Assembly: GCA_020635695.1 (NCBI GenBank)
Contig: JACJZH010000010.1
Span: 1-64,000, forward strand
DNA: 64,000 nucleotides
From: Flavobacteriales bacterium
Lineage (GTDB): Bacteria; Bacteroidota; Bacteroidia; Flavobacteriales_F; PHOS-HE28
Reading direction: 5' to 3'
A program made the translations under genes and the position numbers. Under the pieces are notes generated by a model. That model had not been told where the DNA came from. It was given only the letters and a program-made list of their open reading frames with translations, and searched no databases. This document shows, piece by piece, positions 1 through 7,275 of this stretch (positions are counted from its first letter, which is position 1; each line of letters begins with the position of its first letter).

Positions 1-4
1 CCGC

Positions 5-1387
5 TCAACGCACCAGCGTGATGCTGCCCATGTAGATGGCCGGCTCCCTGCCGGTGCCTTGCGCACGGGCCCGCCACACATACACGCCCTCGGGTACCGG
101 GGCCCCGGCAATGGTGCCATCCCACGGACTGTCCACGGCCTCTGCGGTAAAGACCAGGTTGCCCCAGCGGTCGTAGATCTCCCAATGCACGGTGCCCGTT
201 TGGCACCGGAACACGGGGGACACGCGATCGTTGATGCCGTCGCCATCGGGGGTGAAGGCATTGGGCAGGTAGGGCACGCAGGGGCACAACTCGTGCACCA
301 CCTGCACGGTGGCGGTGCTGCTGCCGCAGGTGTTGGTGGCCACCACGGTGTAGGTGCCCGCTTCGGTGATGGTGCGCCGCCGCGTGGTATCCCCATCGTT
401 CCAGAGCACGGTGCTGCCGGGGCTGGCGGCGTCCAGCACCAGCGTTTCGCCGGGGCAGATGGTGCGGCGGGCGGGCAGGTCCAGCACGGGCGGGCCATCC
501 CCACCGATCACCAGCGTGTCGCTCGCGCTGCAGCCGCCGGTGCTCACGGTGACCCAATAGGTGCCGGACGTGGCCGCCAGCAGGGTGGGGCTGGTGCTGC
601 CGTTGCTCCAGAGGTAGGTGGCGCCGGGGGTGGTGGCGTCCAGCAGCAGGGTGCCGCCGCTGCACAGCGTGGTATCGGGCCCCAGGTCCACCGCCAGGTC
701 GATCTCCTCCACGCTCACGTCATCCACCAGCAGGTAGGCGCTGGTCTGGTACCACAGCCCCCATCCGACCTGCTGGGTCTGGGTGCTGGCGTCGTTCTTG
801 AAGTTGCCGATGGTGAGGTGCGTTTCGCCCCCCTGGGCGGTGTACACGCCGGTGATCTCCGTCCACCCCAGGGTGTCGGTGATCAACTGGCCGGCAGGGT
901 TCTGCACCTGCGGCACCACGGACAGCACCTGCCCGTTCGCCCCCGTAACAGGCCCCACGGAAAGGTGGGCGCCGAAGCCATCGCAGGCGTAGGGATGGTC
1001 GTTGGGCATGTTCACGTACAGGCGCACCCGGTAGCAGCTCCCGGCCTGCAACGGGGTGCTGAGGGCCACCTGGGCGTACTCGCGCATGTCGGCCACATCC
1101 GTGCGCCAGCAGTACAGCCCGGCATAGCCCATACCGGTGCGGGCGTATTGGAAGCCGCCCGTGGTGTTGCTCGGTACGGAGACGTAGGAGGAGAGGGGGG
1201 CACAGCCGTGGTAGAGCTCCGGCGTGCCTGCGTTCGGGTTGGTCCATGGCGCGGCCTTCTCCAGTTCACTGGCGAAGGTGGGGCACTGGGTCACCTGTTC
1301 GAAGCTGGGGTTGGGCACCAGGTTCTGCGCGGCCAGGGGTGCGGGCAACAGAAGCAGGACAACGGGGGCGAGGGTCGGCCGCGACAT
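5..1387 (-). CDS. Secreted protein with T9SS type B (gliding-motility-type) C-terminal domain
   Basis: About 460 residues. The start is placed at the ATG at 1387, directly before a signal peptide (hydrophobic run VVLLLLPAPLAAQ). Upstream in-frame codons are low-complexity and lie in the gap to the next gene. The mature N-terminus begins NLVPNPSFEQ, a carbohydrate-binding-like module with conserved Cys. Two Ig/PKD-like repeats follow (motifs LGPDTTLCSGGTLLLDA and ICPGETLVLDAASPGST). The last 90 residues are the type B sorting domain (LPNAFTPDGDGINDRVSP, then YDRWGNLVF, ending GSITLVR). In the family such proteins are exported by Sec, then across the outer membrane by the T9SS. The ligand is unknown. 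The N-terminal module is paralogous to the gene at 6126. Confidence 0.85.
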   Translation of the reverse strand: MSRPTLAPVVLLLLPAPLAAQNLVPNPSFEQVTQCPTFASELEKAAPWTNPNAGTPELYHGCAPLSSYVSVPSNTTGGFQYARTGMGYAGLYCWRTDVADMREYAQVALSTPLQAGSCYRVRLYVNMPNDHPYACDGFGAHLSVGPVTGANGQVLSVVPQVQNPAGQLITDTLGWTEITGVYTAQGGETHLTIGNFKNDASTQTQQVGWGLWYQTSAYLLVDDVSVEEIDLAVDLGPDTTLCSGGTLLLDATTPGATYLWSNGSTSPTLLAATSGTYWVTVSTGGCSASDTLVIGGDGPPVLDLPARRTICPGETLVLDAASPGSTVLWNDGDTTRRRTITEAGTYTVVATNTCGSSTATVQVVHELCPCVPYLPNAFTPDGDGINDRVSPVFRCQTGTVHWEIYDRWGNLVFTAEAVDSPWDGTIAGAPVPEGVYVWRARAQGTGREPAIYMGSITLVR

Positions 1388-1475
1388 GCACAAAAGACAC
1401 GATCCGCGGCCGGAACGTTGGCCGAAGAGGGATGAAAAGCAGGGAAGGGTGCCGGTGGTGGCAGGAAGGGCGGGT

Positions 1476-2147
1476 TCAGGAGGCCAGGAGGTGGGCGATG
1501 GCCTGCGGCCCGCAGTTGCACACCAGGTCGATGACGCTGAGCCCCGGCTGGAAACCATGCCGATCCGCGAAGACCTGAGGGTAGGACGGGACCTGGAGTT
1601 CCTGTGGAATTGGGTGCTTCGGGTGTAGGGCAGTCCGGTAGTCGTGAGTCGTGAGTCGTGAGTCAATTTCCACCTCATCCTGACTCCTGACTTCCGACTC
1701 ACGACTCACGACTTCCACATACGTCTCCGAAACCTCCACTTCCGTCCTCAGCCCCAGCCACTTCAGCCCCAGCCGCAGGGTGGCCAGGTCCAGGTCGGCG
1801 AGGCGCTGGTGGCGGGTCAGGAGCAGCTCCTCGATGTCCGGGTAAAAGTGCTCGAACCAGGGGGACTGGCCGTAGGCGGTGCGGATGGCGTGCAGGTGCT
1901 GCTGCGGCCAGGTCTCGGCGTAGCTCAGCCCCACGGTGTGCATGGGCATCTTCTCGCCGCTGCGCCGCTGGATCTGCACCACCAGGTCCTGCACGCCGTT
2001 GGGGCCCACGATGCGGGTACGGGTGTGGAAGCTCTGCCGCACGTAGTGCTCGCCCAGGTCCACGACCACCCGCGGATGGCGTGCCAGCAGGCGGTAATGC
2101 GCCACGCTGCCGAAGTAGAAGGCCGAAAGAACTGGAACGGCGCTCAC
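1476..2147 (-). CDS. WbqC-like family protein carrying a repeat-derived insert
   Basis: 223 residues, GTG start. The start is supported by a GATCTTCG promoter box that ends 4 nt upstream. The sequence matches the WbqC-like family: N-terminal PVLSAFYFGSVAHYRLLA, then WPQQHLHAIRTAYGQSPWFEHFYPDIEELL. This family has a poorly defined role, sometimes found with polysaccharide biosynthesis genes; in Bacteroidota it often sits next to lepB/dapB. Residues about 146-169 are encoded by a dispersed GTGAGTC repeat inserted in frame, giving a hydrophilic Ser/Arg/Glu/Asp-rich stretch. Downstream residues (ELQVPSYPQVFADRHGFQPGLSVIDLVCNCGP) look like normal family sequence, so the gene has tolerated the insert. 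Confidence 0.8.
   Translation of the reverse strand: MSAVPVLSAFYFGSVAHYRLLARHPRVVVDLGEHYVRQSFHTRTRIVGPNGVQDLVVQIQRRSGEKMPMHTVGLSYAETWPQQHLHAIRTAYGQSPWFEHFYPDIEELLLTRHQRLADLDLATLRLGLKWLGLRTEVEVSETYVEVVSRESEVRSQDEVEIDSRLTTHDYRTALHPKHPIPQELQVPSYPQVFADRHGFQPGLSVIDLVCNCGPQAIAHLLAS
1638..1713. repeat. GTGAGTC-word inverted repeat inside wbqC
   Basis: Direct repeats of the heptamer GTGAGTC run rightward from 1641 and are mirrored by GACTCAC repeats to 1712. The 17-nt arms 1641-1657 and 1696-1712 are perfect inverted repeats, with an imperfect continuation inside. The element is entirely within the coding sequence of the WbqC-like gene and keeps its frame. Confidence 0.9.
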
Positions 2148-2151
2148 GCCG

Positions 2152-2159
2152 CGAAGATC
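2152..2159 (-). promoter_or_regulatory. -7-like box for the WbqC gene
   Basis: On the minus strand it reads GATCTTCG and ends 4 nt before the GTG start at 2147. It matches the Bacteroidota -7 element TAnnTTTG except at the first base and one T/C. The spacing equals that of several other genes here and implies a leaderless transcript. Confidence 0.45.
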
Positions 2160-2169
2160 ACCCTCTGCT

Positions 2170-2216
2170 CATTTCCACATCCCCACATTCCCTCATTTCC
2201 ACATTTCCACATTCCG
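2170..2216. repeat. TTTCCACATT-word repeat in intergenic gap
   Basis: Four imperfect copies of a word like CATTTCCACATT follow one another. They fill nearly the whole gap between the desaturase stop (2218) and the WbqC start (2147). The same word occurs at 38639-38676 and, in both orientations, at 57010-57118. Confidence 0.8.
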
Positions 2217-2217
2217 A

Positions 2218-3150
2218 TCACGCCGGCCGCACATCCCTCGGAGCCTGCGGCACCGGCGCGGTCCCCTCGGCATCCCGCCGGAACCCGTACAGGTTCTGGT
2301 GCACGAAGTCCTTCGGGAAGCGCTCCATGCCGGGGAAGCCGAGCTTGATGTGGGCGTCGTCCTTGGGGATCTCCGCCGTGCGGAAGAGGTAGTCCCACAG
2401 GCTGAGCGAGATGCCGAAGTTGATGCCGTGCTTGCGGCCTTCCGGCAGGGCGTACACGTGGTGCCAGAGGTGCATCACCGGGTTGTTGAAGATGTACTTC
2501 AGCGGCCCCCAGGTGATGTGCACGTTGGCGTGGTTCAGGTGCCCGATGGCGATGGCGGCGTAGAACACGATGTAGGCCTGCTCCGGGGTGAAGCCGCCGA
2601 TCAGCATCACGGCGATGTACTTCATGGGCGTGTACACCACGTTCTCCATCCAGTGGTAGCGCAGGTGCGCGGCGAAGCCCATCTCCTCCACGCTGTGGTG
2701 CACCTTGTGGAAGCGCCACAGCCACTCGTAGCGGTGCAACAGCACGTGGGTGAACCACTGGATGAAGTCGGTGGCCAGGAAGAAGATGAGCAGCTGCGCC
2801 CAGCCGGGCATGGCGCTCAGGTCCAGCAGCTTCAACTTGTCCAGGCTGGTGCCGAAGAGGTCGTTCACCGCCATGTTGGTCACCTGGCTGAAGGCGAAGA
2901 AGATGACCAGGTTGAAGATGTAGAAGTTGAAGAACATGTAGAAGGCGTCCAGCCAGAAGTCCTTGCGGATGGCCTTCTGGTCCTTGCGCCAGGGGAAGGC
3001 GAGCTCCAGCAGCCACACGCCCAGGCTCAGGGCGATCAGCCACCAGAAGTAGTTCACGTACCAGGGGTCCGTGTTGAAGGTGATCTCGCTCCAGACGTAG
3101 CTGGCGTAGTTGCCAAAGGCGTTGAGGAAGGCGTCGAGGTAACGTTCCAT
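2218..3150 (-). CDS. Fatty acid hydroxylase / sterol desaturase family membrane protein
   Basis: 310 residues with several membrane helices (about 33-50, 66-90, 120-137, 175-205). It carries the His clusters of the membrane di-iron hydroxylase superfamily: H135xxxH139, H148xxHH152, H204xxH207xxxH211 and H227xxHH231. Members hydroxylate or desaturate lipids such as fatty acids, sterols or carotenoids. The substrate cannot be told from sequence. It reads in the same direction as the sulfite operon but has its own promoter region, including a CRP-like palindrome at 3196-3211. That makes co-regulation with the operon possible (inference). Confidence 0.88.
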   Translation of the reverse strand: MERYLDAFLNAFGNYASYVWSEITFNTDPWYVNYFWWLIALSLGVWLLELAFPWRKDQKAIRKDFWLDAFYMFFNFYIFNLVIFFAFSQVTNMAVNDLFGTSLDKLKLLDLSAMPGWAQLLIFFLATDFIQWFTHVLLHRYEWLWRFHKVHHSVEEMGFAAHLRYHWMENVVYTPMKYIAVMLIGGFTPEQAYIVFYAAIAIGHLNHANVHITWGPLKYIFNNPVMHLWHHVYALPEGRKHGINFGISLSLWDYLFRTAEIPKDDAHIKLGFPGMERFPKDFVHQNLYGFRRDAEGTAPVPQAPRDVRPA

Positions 3151-3165
3151 GGGTCGTCAGTTGAA

Positions 3166-3173
3166 CAAATGAA
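3166..3173 (-). promoter_or_regulatory. Candidate -7 box for the desaturase gene
   Basis: Minus strand TTCATTTG, one mismatch from TAnnTTTG, 15 nt upstream of the ATG at 3150. The centre of the CRP-like palindrome lies about 34 bp further upstream. That is close to the position from which CRP-family activators contact polymerase at class II promoters. Confidence 0.4.
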
Positions 3174-3195
3174 CGACGGGAAGGGTGCGCGGTTC

Positions 3196-3211
3196 CGTGA
3201 TCCCGGTCACG
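3196..3211. promoter_or_regulatory. CRP/FNR-like palindrome CGTGA-N6-TCACG
   Basis: CGTGA at 3196-3200 and TCACG at 3207-3211, separated by 6 nt. The geometry is that of CRP-family sites (TGTGA-N6-TCACA in E. coli). It overlaps the stop codon of the rhodanese gene and precedes the desaturase promoter. A second copy with the same arms and spacing lies at 6017-6032. Confidence 0.45.
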
Positions 3212-4169
3212 CGGGCGGGGCGCCGGTGGTATCCACCTGGGCGGGCAGCTCGGGGAAGTGGCTCCATTCGGTCCACGAGCCGTCGTAGTTCCGCACGTGG
3301 GGGAAGCCGAGCACTTCGCGCAGCACGAAGGCGGTGTGGGCGCTGCGCACGCCCGAGTGGCAGAAGGTGATGATGGTGTCCTCCGGAGAAAGGCCAAGCG
3401 CCGTCATGCGTGCCCGCAGGTCGTCCGCATCGCGCAGGCACTGGCCGTGGTCGTAGTCCACCGAGTTGCCCCAGTCGTAGAGCAGGCTGCCGGGGATGGT
3501 TCCCGGCCGCGCAGCGCCCTTCTTCTGGTCGCGCCCCGTGTACTCGTCCGTGAAACGGGTGTCCAACAACACGAGTCCGGCGTCCAGCGCGGCCTGCACA
3601 TCGGCGAGGGTGGCCACCAGGCTGCTGTCCACCGGCCCGGGGAATTGGTAATCGGTAACGGCGAGATGGACCGTGGCGGTGTCCGTGCTGCGCCCTTCGC
3701 CGGTCCACGTGGCCCAACCGCCGTCCAGGATCCGTACATCGGAGTGACCGTAAACCTGCATGAGCCAGCGCACGCGGGCCGCTTCGCAGCCGCCGCGGTC
3801 GTCGTAGAGCACCACCGCCTGGTCGGGACGCAGGCCCAGCGCACCCAGCACGGCGGCCATGGTGTCGCGTGCCACGGCCATGCCACCGTAGGGCAGATCG
3901 GTTCGGGTGAGCCGGTCGCGCCAGAGCTGCACGGCGCCGGGGATATGGCCCTGGGCGTACTCCTCAGCAGGCCGCACATCGATCAGCAGGGGAGGGCGTT
4001 CCCCGATCTGCAGGGCGTAGAGGTCCTCGGCGGCCAGCAGGGCGGCGGGCAGCTCCTTCCGAACGACGGTGCTGTCCGTCATGACCACGGTATCCACGGC
4101 CTCGTGCTCCCCGCCACAGGCCAGGAGCAGCGCCATGGCCCCGGCGCTCAGGGTTCCAGTTCGTACCAT
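3207..4169 (-). CDS. Periplasmic rhodanese-type sulfurtransferase lipoprotein
   Basis: About 320 residues from the ATG at 4169, chosen because it starts a lipoprotein signal peptide (MALLLACGG). There are two rhodanese domains. The first has LLIDVRPAEEYAQGHIPGA. The second has LLDTRFTDEYTG, the persulfide-loop Cys in TFCHSGVRSAH, and a GFPHVRNYDGSWTEW end. This tandem layout is that of thiosulfate and 3-mercaptopyruvate sulfurtransferases. It overlaps the cytochrome c gene by 23 nt and is the last gene of the sulfite operon. A likely role is releasing sulfite or sulfane sulfur in the periplasm for the oxidase (inference). Confidence 0.85.
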   Translation of the reverse strand: MVRTGTLSAGAMALLLACGGEHEAVDTVVMTDSTVVRKELPAALLAAEDLYALQIGERPPLLIDVRPAEEYAQGHIPGAVQLWRDRLTRTDLPYGGMAVARDTMAAVLGALGLRPDQAVVLYDDRGGCEAARVRWLMQVYGHSDVRILDGGWATWTGEGRSTDTATVHLAVTDYQFPGPVDSSLVATLADVQAALDAGLVLLDTRFTDEYTGRDQKKGAARPGTIPGSLLYDWGNSVDYDHGQCLRDADDLRARMTALGLSPEDTIITFCHSGVRSAHTAFVLREVLGFPHVRNYDGSWTEWSHFPELPAQVDTTGAPPA

Positions 4170-4642
4170 TCGATGTGGGTCAGTCGGGCGCGGCGGCCCT
4201 TGCGCTGCGGCGCGTAGTGCTTGGCCAGGTAGTCCAGGATGATGGGCTCGTTCTCGCCGAGGTCCCACAGCTTCTGGGTCTCCTGCATCCAGCGGATCAT
4301 GCTCTCCCAGCCGGCGCGGTCGGCGCGGTTCTGGGTCACCAGCTTGCTGCTGTGGCAGGCGGTGCAGTTGGCGCGCACCAGCTCCCAGCCCTCGTCCACC
4401 ACGAAGCCGGTCTCCACGTGGATGCCGTCCACGATGCCTTCCTCCAGGGGATCGACCTCCGGCACTTCGGTGGCGGCGACCTGGTCAGCGGTGCCGAGGT
4501 CCAGCCCCTGCGGGAAGAACATGAGGGTCACTACCACCACCACGATGCCCACGGCCACCAGGGTGAGCCGGTTCAGCATGGTGTTCACGCGGTCGTAGGC
4601 CGCGCGCTGCTCGGGGGAGATGATGGGCTTGTCGTCGCTCAT
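4148..4642 (-). CDS. Membrane-anchored cytochrome c, probable SorB-like electron acceptor
   Basis: 164 residues. The ATG at 4642 overlaps the stop of the upstream molybdoenzyme gene (ATGA), so the two are translationally coupled. One membrane helix (about 25-44) is followed by a periplasmic domain with a single heme c motif C93TACH97. A Met in the WESMIRWMQ segment (about 114-118) is a candidate axial ligand. In characterised SorAB sulfite dehydrogenases a monoheme cytochrome takes the electrons from the molybdenum subunit. The adjacency here supports that role, although the sequence does not prove pairing. Confidence 0.85.
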   Translation of the reverse strand: MSDDKPIISPEQRAAYDRVNTMLNRLTLVAVGIVVVVVTLMFFPQGLDLGTADQVAATEVPEVDPLEEGIVDGIHVETGFVVDEGWELVRANCTACHSSKLVTQNRADRAGWESMIRWMQETQKLWDLGENEPIILDYLAKHYAPQRKGRRARLTHIEWYELEP

Positions 4643-5961
4643 CGGACGCGGACGGCGATGCGGTGGGTGGCGTTGTTCAGGTAGCCCTTCGGATTCCAGC
4701 CCGGCACCACCATGGGCTGGCTGCGCCCGCTGCTGTCGGTGGCGCGGGCCCACACCTCGTAGTAGCCGGTCTCGGGGAACTTCACATTCGCCGTCCAGCG
4801 CTGCCAGGCCAGGCGGTTGTGCGCAGGCTTCAGGTCGGCGGCCTGCCAGCTGGCGCCGAAGTCGATGCTCACCTCCATGCGCTTCACGCTCAGGTCCCCG
4901 GCCCAGGCATGGCCGCGCAGCTCCAGGGTGCGGCCCTTGTCCAGGATGGCGCCACTCTTCGGGCTGGTGATCACGCTCTTCACCGGCATGCTCTCGATGA
5001 TGCACATGCCTTCGTCGGGCACCTTTTCGCCGGGTTCAACAGGCTTGCAGGGCACCCGGTAGCTGTCGCCGGTCATCTTGGGACCGTCATGCACCCGGTC
5101 GCGTATGGCGATGCGCTTCAGCCACTTGCCGCTGGCGCTCGCGGGCCAGCCGCCCACCACCAGCCGCAGCGGGTGTCCATGGGCGAGGGGGATGTCCTTG
5201 CCGTTCATGGCGAAGGCCAGCAGGGTCTCGTCCTCCAGGGCCTTGGCCATGGGTACGCCCCGGCTGATGACGACCTTGTCCGGGTCGCCGCTCAGGTGGG
5301 TGTCGCCGCCGTAGTAGCCGATGTACACCGCGTTGGACTTCACGCCCACGGCGTTCAGCACGTCCTTCAGCCGCACGCCGGTCCATTCGGCGCACTGCAC
5401 GGCGCCCACGGTCCACTGGTTGCCCTTGGCGGGCGGGTCGAACTCGGCGCGTCCGTTGCCGCCGCACTCCAGCACCAGCCGGTAGCTGTGGTGGGTGAAC
5501 TTCTGCTTCAGCTCGGCCAGGGTGAAGGAGACGGGCTTGGTCACGGCCTCCCCGTCGATGGTGAGCGTCCAGGTGGCCGGGTCGATGCTGGTGGGCATCA
5601 GGCCGTTGTTGCGCAGGAACATCCGGTCGGCCGGGGTCACCTCATCGTCCAGCAGGTGGGCCGGCGTCTCGATGTTCCAGGGCTTGTCGTTCAGGATGGT
5701 GAGGCCGGTGTGCTTGCCCAGTTTCTTCAGGGCCTCCTCGTTGCCGTCCTGCAGCAGCAGCGCGGGCAGCAGTCCGCCGGGCATGTGCTCGGCGAACACG
5801 ATGGGCCCGCCCAGCACGGCGGCCATGGCGCTGAGCCCGGTGCGCCGCAAGAAGCCGCGCCGGGAAACGGGGTCGCTCTCCCGCCCGAACAGCAGGCGGT
5901 CGGCCTCGATCGGGTCCTCGGCATACAGCCGGTGGATGTTGACGGTCTTCTTCTCCTTCAT
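4639..5961 (-). CDS. Sulfite oxidase-family molybdopterin oxidoreductase (SorA-like), Tat-exported
   Basis: 440 residues with a twin-arginine signal (SRRGFLRR, 33-40, then a hydrophobic stretch). The molybdopterin domain contains the Cys that would ligate Mo (C166 in ECGGNGR) and the downstream HGHPLRLVVGGW and GKWLKRI motifs. The last 100 residues are a Mo-co dimerisation Ig-like domain (SIDFGASWQAA, YEVWARATDSSGRSQP). The enzyme should oxidise sulfite to sulfate in the periplasm. It is the first gene of a three-gene overlapping operon with a cytochrome c and a rhodanese. Another sulfite-oxidase-fold substrate remains possible. Confidence 0.88.
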   Translation of the reverse strand: MKEKKTVNIHRLYAEDPIEADRLLFGRESDPVSRRGFLRRTGLSAMAAVLGGPIVFAEHMPGGLLPALLLQDGNEEALKKLGKHTGLTILNDKPWNIETPAHLLDDEVTPADRMFLRNNGLMPTSIDPATWTLTIDGEAVTKPVSFTLAELKQKFTHHSYRLVLECGGNGRAEFDPPAKGNQWTVGAVQCAEWTGVRLKDVLNAVGVKSNAVYIGYYGGDTHLSGDPDKVVISRGVPMAKALEDETLLAFAMNGKDIPLAHGHPLRLVVGGWPASASGKWLKRIAIRDRVHDGPKMTGDSYRVPCKPVEPGEKVPDEGMCIIESMPVKSVITSPKSGAILDKGRTLELRGHAWAGDLSVKRMEVSIDFGASWQAADLKPAHNRLAWQRWTANVKFPETGYYEVWARATDSSGRSQPMVVPGWNPKGYLNNATHRIAVRVR

Positions 5962-5979
5962 GCGCGGACGGATGGTTCC

Positions 5980-5995
5980 CGAAGGTGCGAAGGAA
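5980..5995 (-). promoter_or_regulatory. Candidate -7 region of the sulfite operon
   Basis: The minus strand carries two overlapping possibilities, TTCCTTCG (5995-5988) and CACCTTCG (5987-5980), 18-26 nt upstream of the ATG at 5961. With the first, the CRP-like palindrome is centred about 33 bp upstream, the same arrangement as for the desaturase gene. Confidence 0.35.
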
Positions 5996-6016
5996 GCGGG
6001 AGATGAGGGCTGATAC

Positions 6017-6032
6017 CGTGACGGGGGTCACG
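6017..6032. promoter_or_regulatory. CRP/FNR-like palindrome CGTGA-N6-TCACG
   Basis: CGTGA at 6017-6021 and TCACG at 6028-6032 around CGGGGG. It lies in the 164-nt divergent region between the sulfite operon and the T9SS gene at 6126. Its arms and spacing are identical to those of the site at 3196-3211. Confidence 0.45.
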
Positions 6033-6113
6033 CATCCACACACCTTGTCATGGTACGCCTTTCCATGGGAGAGCGCGTCGGCCGAAGGGGGGAACTGGGG
6101 CAACACAGCGCTG

Positions 6114-6121
6114 TACCTTTA
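6114..6121 (+). promoter_or_regulatory. -7 box TACCTTTA, leaderless arrangement
   Basis: Matches TAnnTTTG at seven of eight positions and ends 4 nt before the ATG at 6126. Confidence 0.6.
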
Positions 6122-6125
6122 GGTC

Positions 6126-7106
6126 ATGCACTGGAAAGCCGGGCTGGTCCTGGGTGTGTTCGGCCTGAACATGGGTGCCGGCGTTGCACAGAACTTGGTG
6201 CCGAATGGTTCTTTCGAACAGTATGATACCTGCCCACAGTTCACCGGGTATGGGGAGTATGCGACGGGATGGTTCGATCTACACACAAATTCTGCGGACT
6301 ACTTCAATTCCTGCAATGGAGGAACAGTGGTTGGAGTTCCGTTCAATCAGTTCGGGTATCAGCAGGCGGCTGACGGTGAAGCATATATGGGAATGGCTAC
6401 CTCCTCCCCTGGCGGTGGGCCTTGGTATCGCGAACTGGTCGGTATTGAACTTAGTCAGCCACTCATTCCGGGCGTCCCCATATGCCTATCGTTCAAAACA
6501 GCGATGGGTGGGTTCGGTAGTTGGTCTGGAAACTCCACTCCCTATTCCTGCAAAGGGATTGGATTGAAGTTCTTTACACAATTCCCTGACGATTGGAGTT
6601 TGTACCTATACCCGAATTCAGCGGCGCTAAGCTTGGACGTGGTGCCTACGGACACCGCGATCTGGTATTCCGTTTCAGGTATGTATGTCCCTGATTCAGC
6701 CTATGCCTTCATCGCGGTAGGTAATTTCTTTGAGAATGCGCTCGTTGATCTGACGCTGATCGATTCCACAGGATATGGCACGTTCCCGTTGGCTTATGCC
6801 TTCGTAGATGATGTACGGGCATCTTTCGACTTGGCGTATTGCACCACTGCGAACGGTGCTGAAGAGCGAAGAAGCCGCGGATGGAGTATGTATCCTAATC
6901 CAGCGACCACGCGGGTGCAGGTGAGAGGCTTGAACGAGGCCGGAACGCTTTGGCGGGTCTTCGACCTCACGGGAAGGATCGTTGAAAGCGGCCGGTCCAC
7001 TGGGCAGGGCTTGGAGATCTGGGTAGGTGACTGGGCGCCGGGCGAGTACATTCTCCAAGTCGGTGAGGAGCATAGAAGGTTCGCTCGTTTCGTGGTAAGT
7101 CCGTAA
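6126..7106 (+). CDS. T9SS type A sorting-domain secreted protein, low GC
   Basis: 326 residues with a signal peptide ending AGVAQ, then NLVPNGSFEQYDTCPQF. That start is clearly paralogous to the mature N-terminus of the protein at 5-1387. The last 75 residues are a T9SS type A domain (SMYPNPATTRVQV, then FDLTGRIVESGRS and APGEYILQV). No catalytic motif was seen, so a surface or adhesive role is only a guess. By eye the gene is visibly richer in A/T, with different third-position use (many TAT, GAT, TTC/TTT, GGA codons), than all its neighbours. That suggests recent acquisition or relaxed codon selection. Confidence 0.82.
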   Translation: MHWKAGLVLGVFGLNMGAGVAQNLVPNGSFEQYDTCPQFTGYGEYATGWFDLHTNSADYFNSCNGGTVVGVPFNQFGYQQAADGEAYMGMATSSPGGGPWYRELVGIELSQPLIPGVPICLSFKTAMGGFGSWSGNSTPYSCKGIGLKFFTQFPDDWSLYLYPNSAALSLDVVPTDTAIWYSVSGMYVPDSAYAFIAVGNFFENALVDLTLIDSTGYGTFPLAYAFVDDVRASFDLAYCTTANGAEERRSRGWSMYPNPATTRVQVRGLNEAGTLWRVFDLTGRIVESGRSTGQGLEIWVGDWAPGEYILQVGEEHRRFARFVVSP

Positions 7107-7169
7107 GTCCGGTTCCTCGCAGCGCGCAGGACCAGCCGGTCTTTCAGCGAACACTTGACACGAAAGGTT

Positions 7170-7237
7170 GTCATTCCGGGCTCCGACCAGGGATCGCGTG
7201 AATGCCTTTCGCGATTCCGGGTCAAGCCCGGAATGAC
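7170..7237. repeat. Inverted repeat of the GTCATTCCGGGCT type between convergent genes
   Basis: GTCATTCCGGGCT (7170-7182) and its perfect complement AGCCCGGAATGAC (7225-7237) enclose a second short pairing region (GATCGCG / CGCGATT). Sequences of this appearance recur as dispersed palindromic repeats in many bacteria. It lies between the stop codons of the T9SS gene and mnmE, so it could act as a two-way transcription terminator. Confidence 0.75.
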
Positions 7238-7275
7238 AGGGGGAGGAGAGGCGGCCTGCTTCGGTGGGCCGCTTC

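Noticed and set aside
59..1435. 458-codon plus-strand frame opposite the first T9SS gene
   Set aside because: The translation is His/Gly/Ala-rich without any domain, and the minus strand carries a clear signal peptide and sorting domain.
1641..1712. GTGAGTC tandem repeats as a CRISPR array
   Set aside because: Units are 7 nt with no unique spacers, and no cas gene is in the window.
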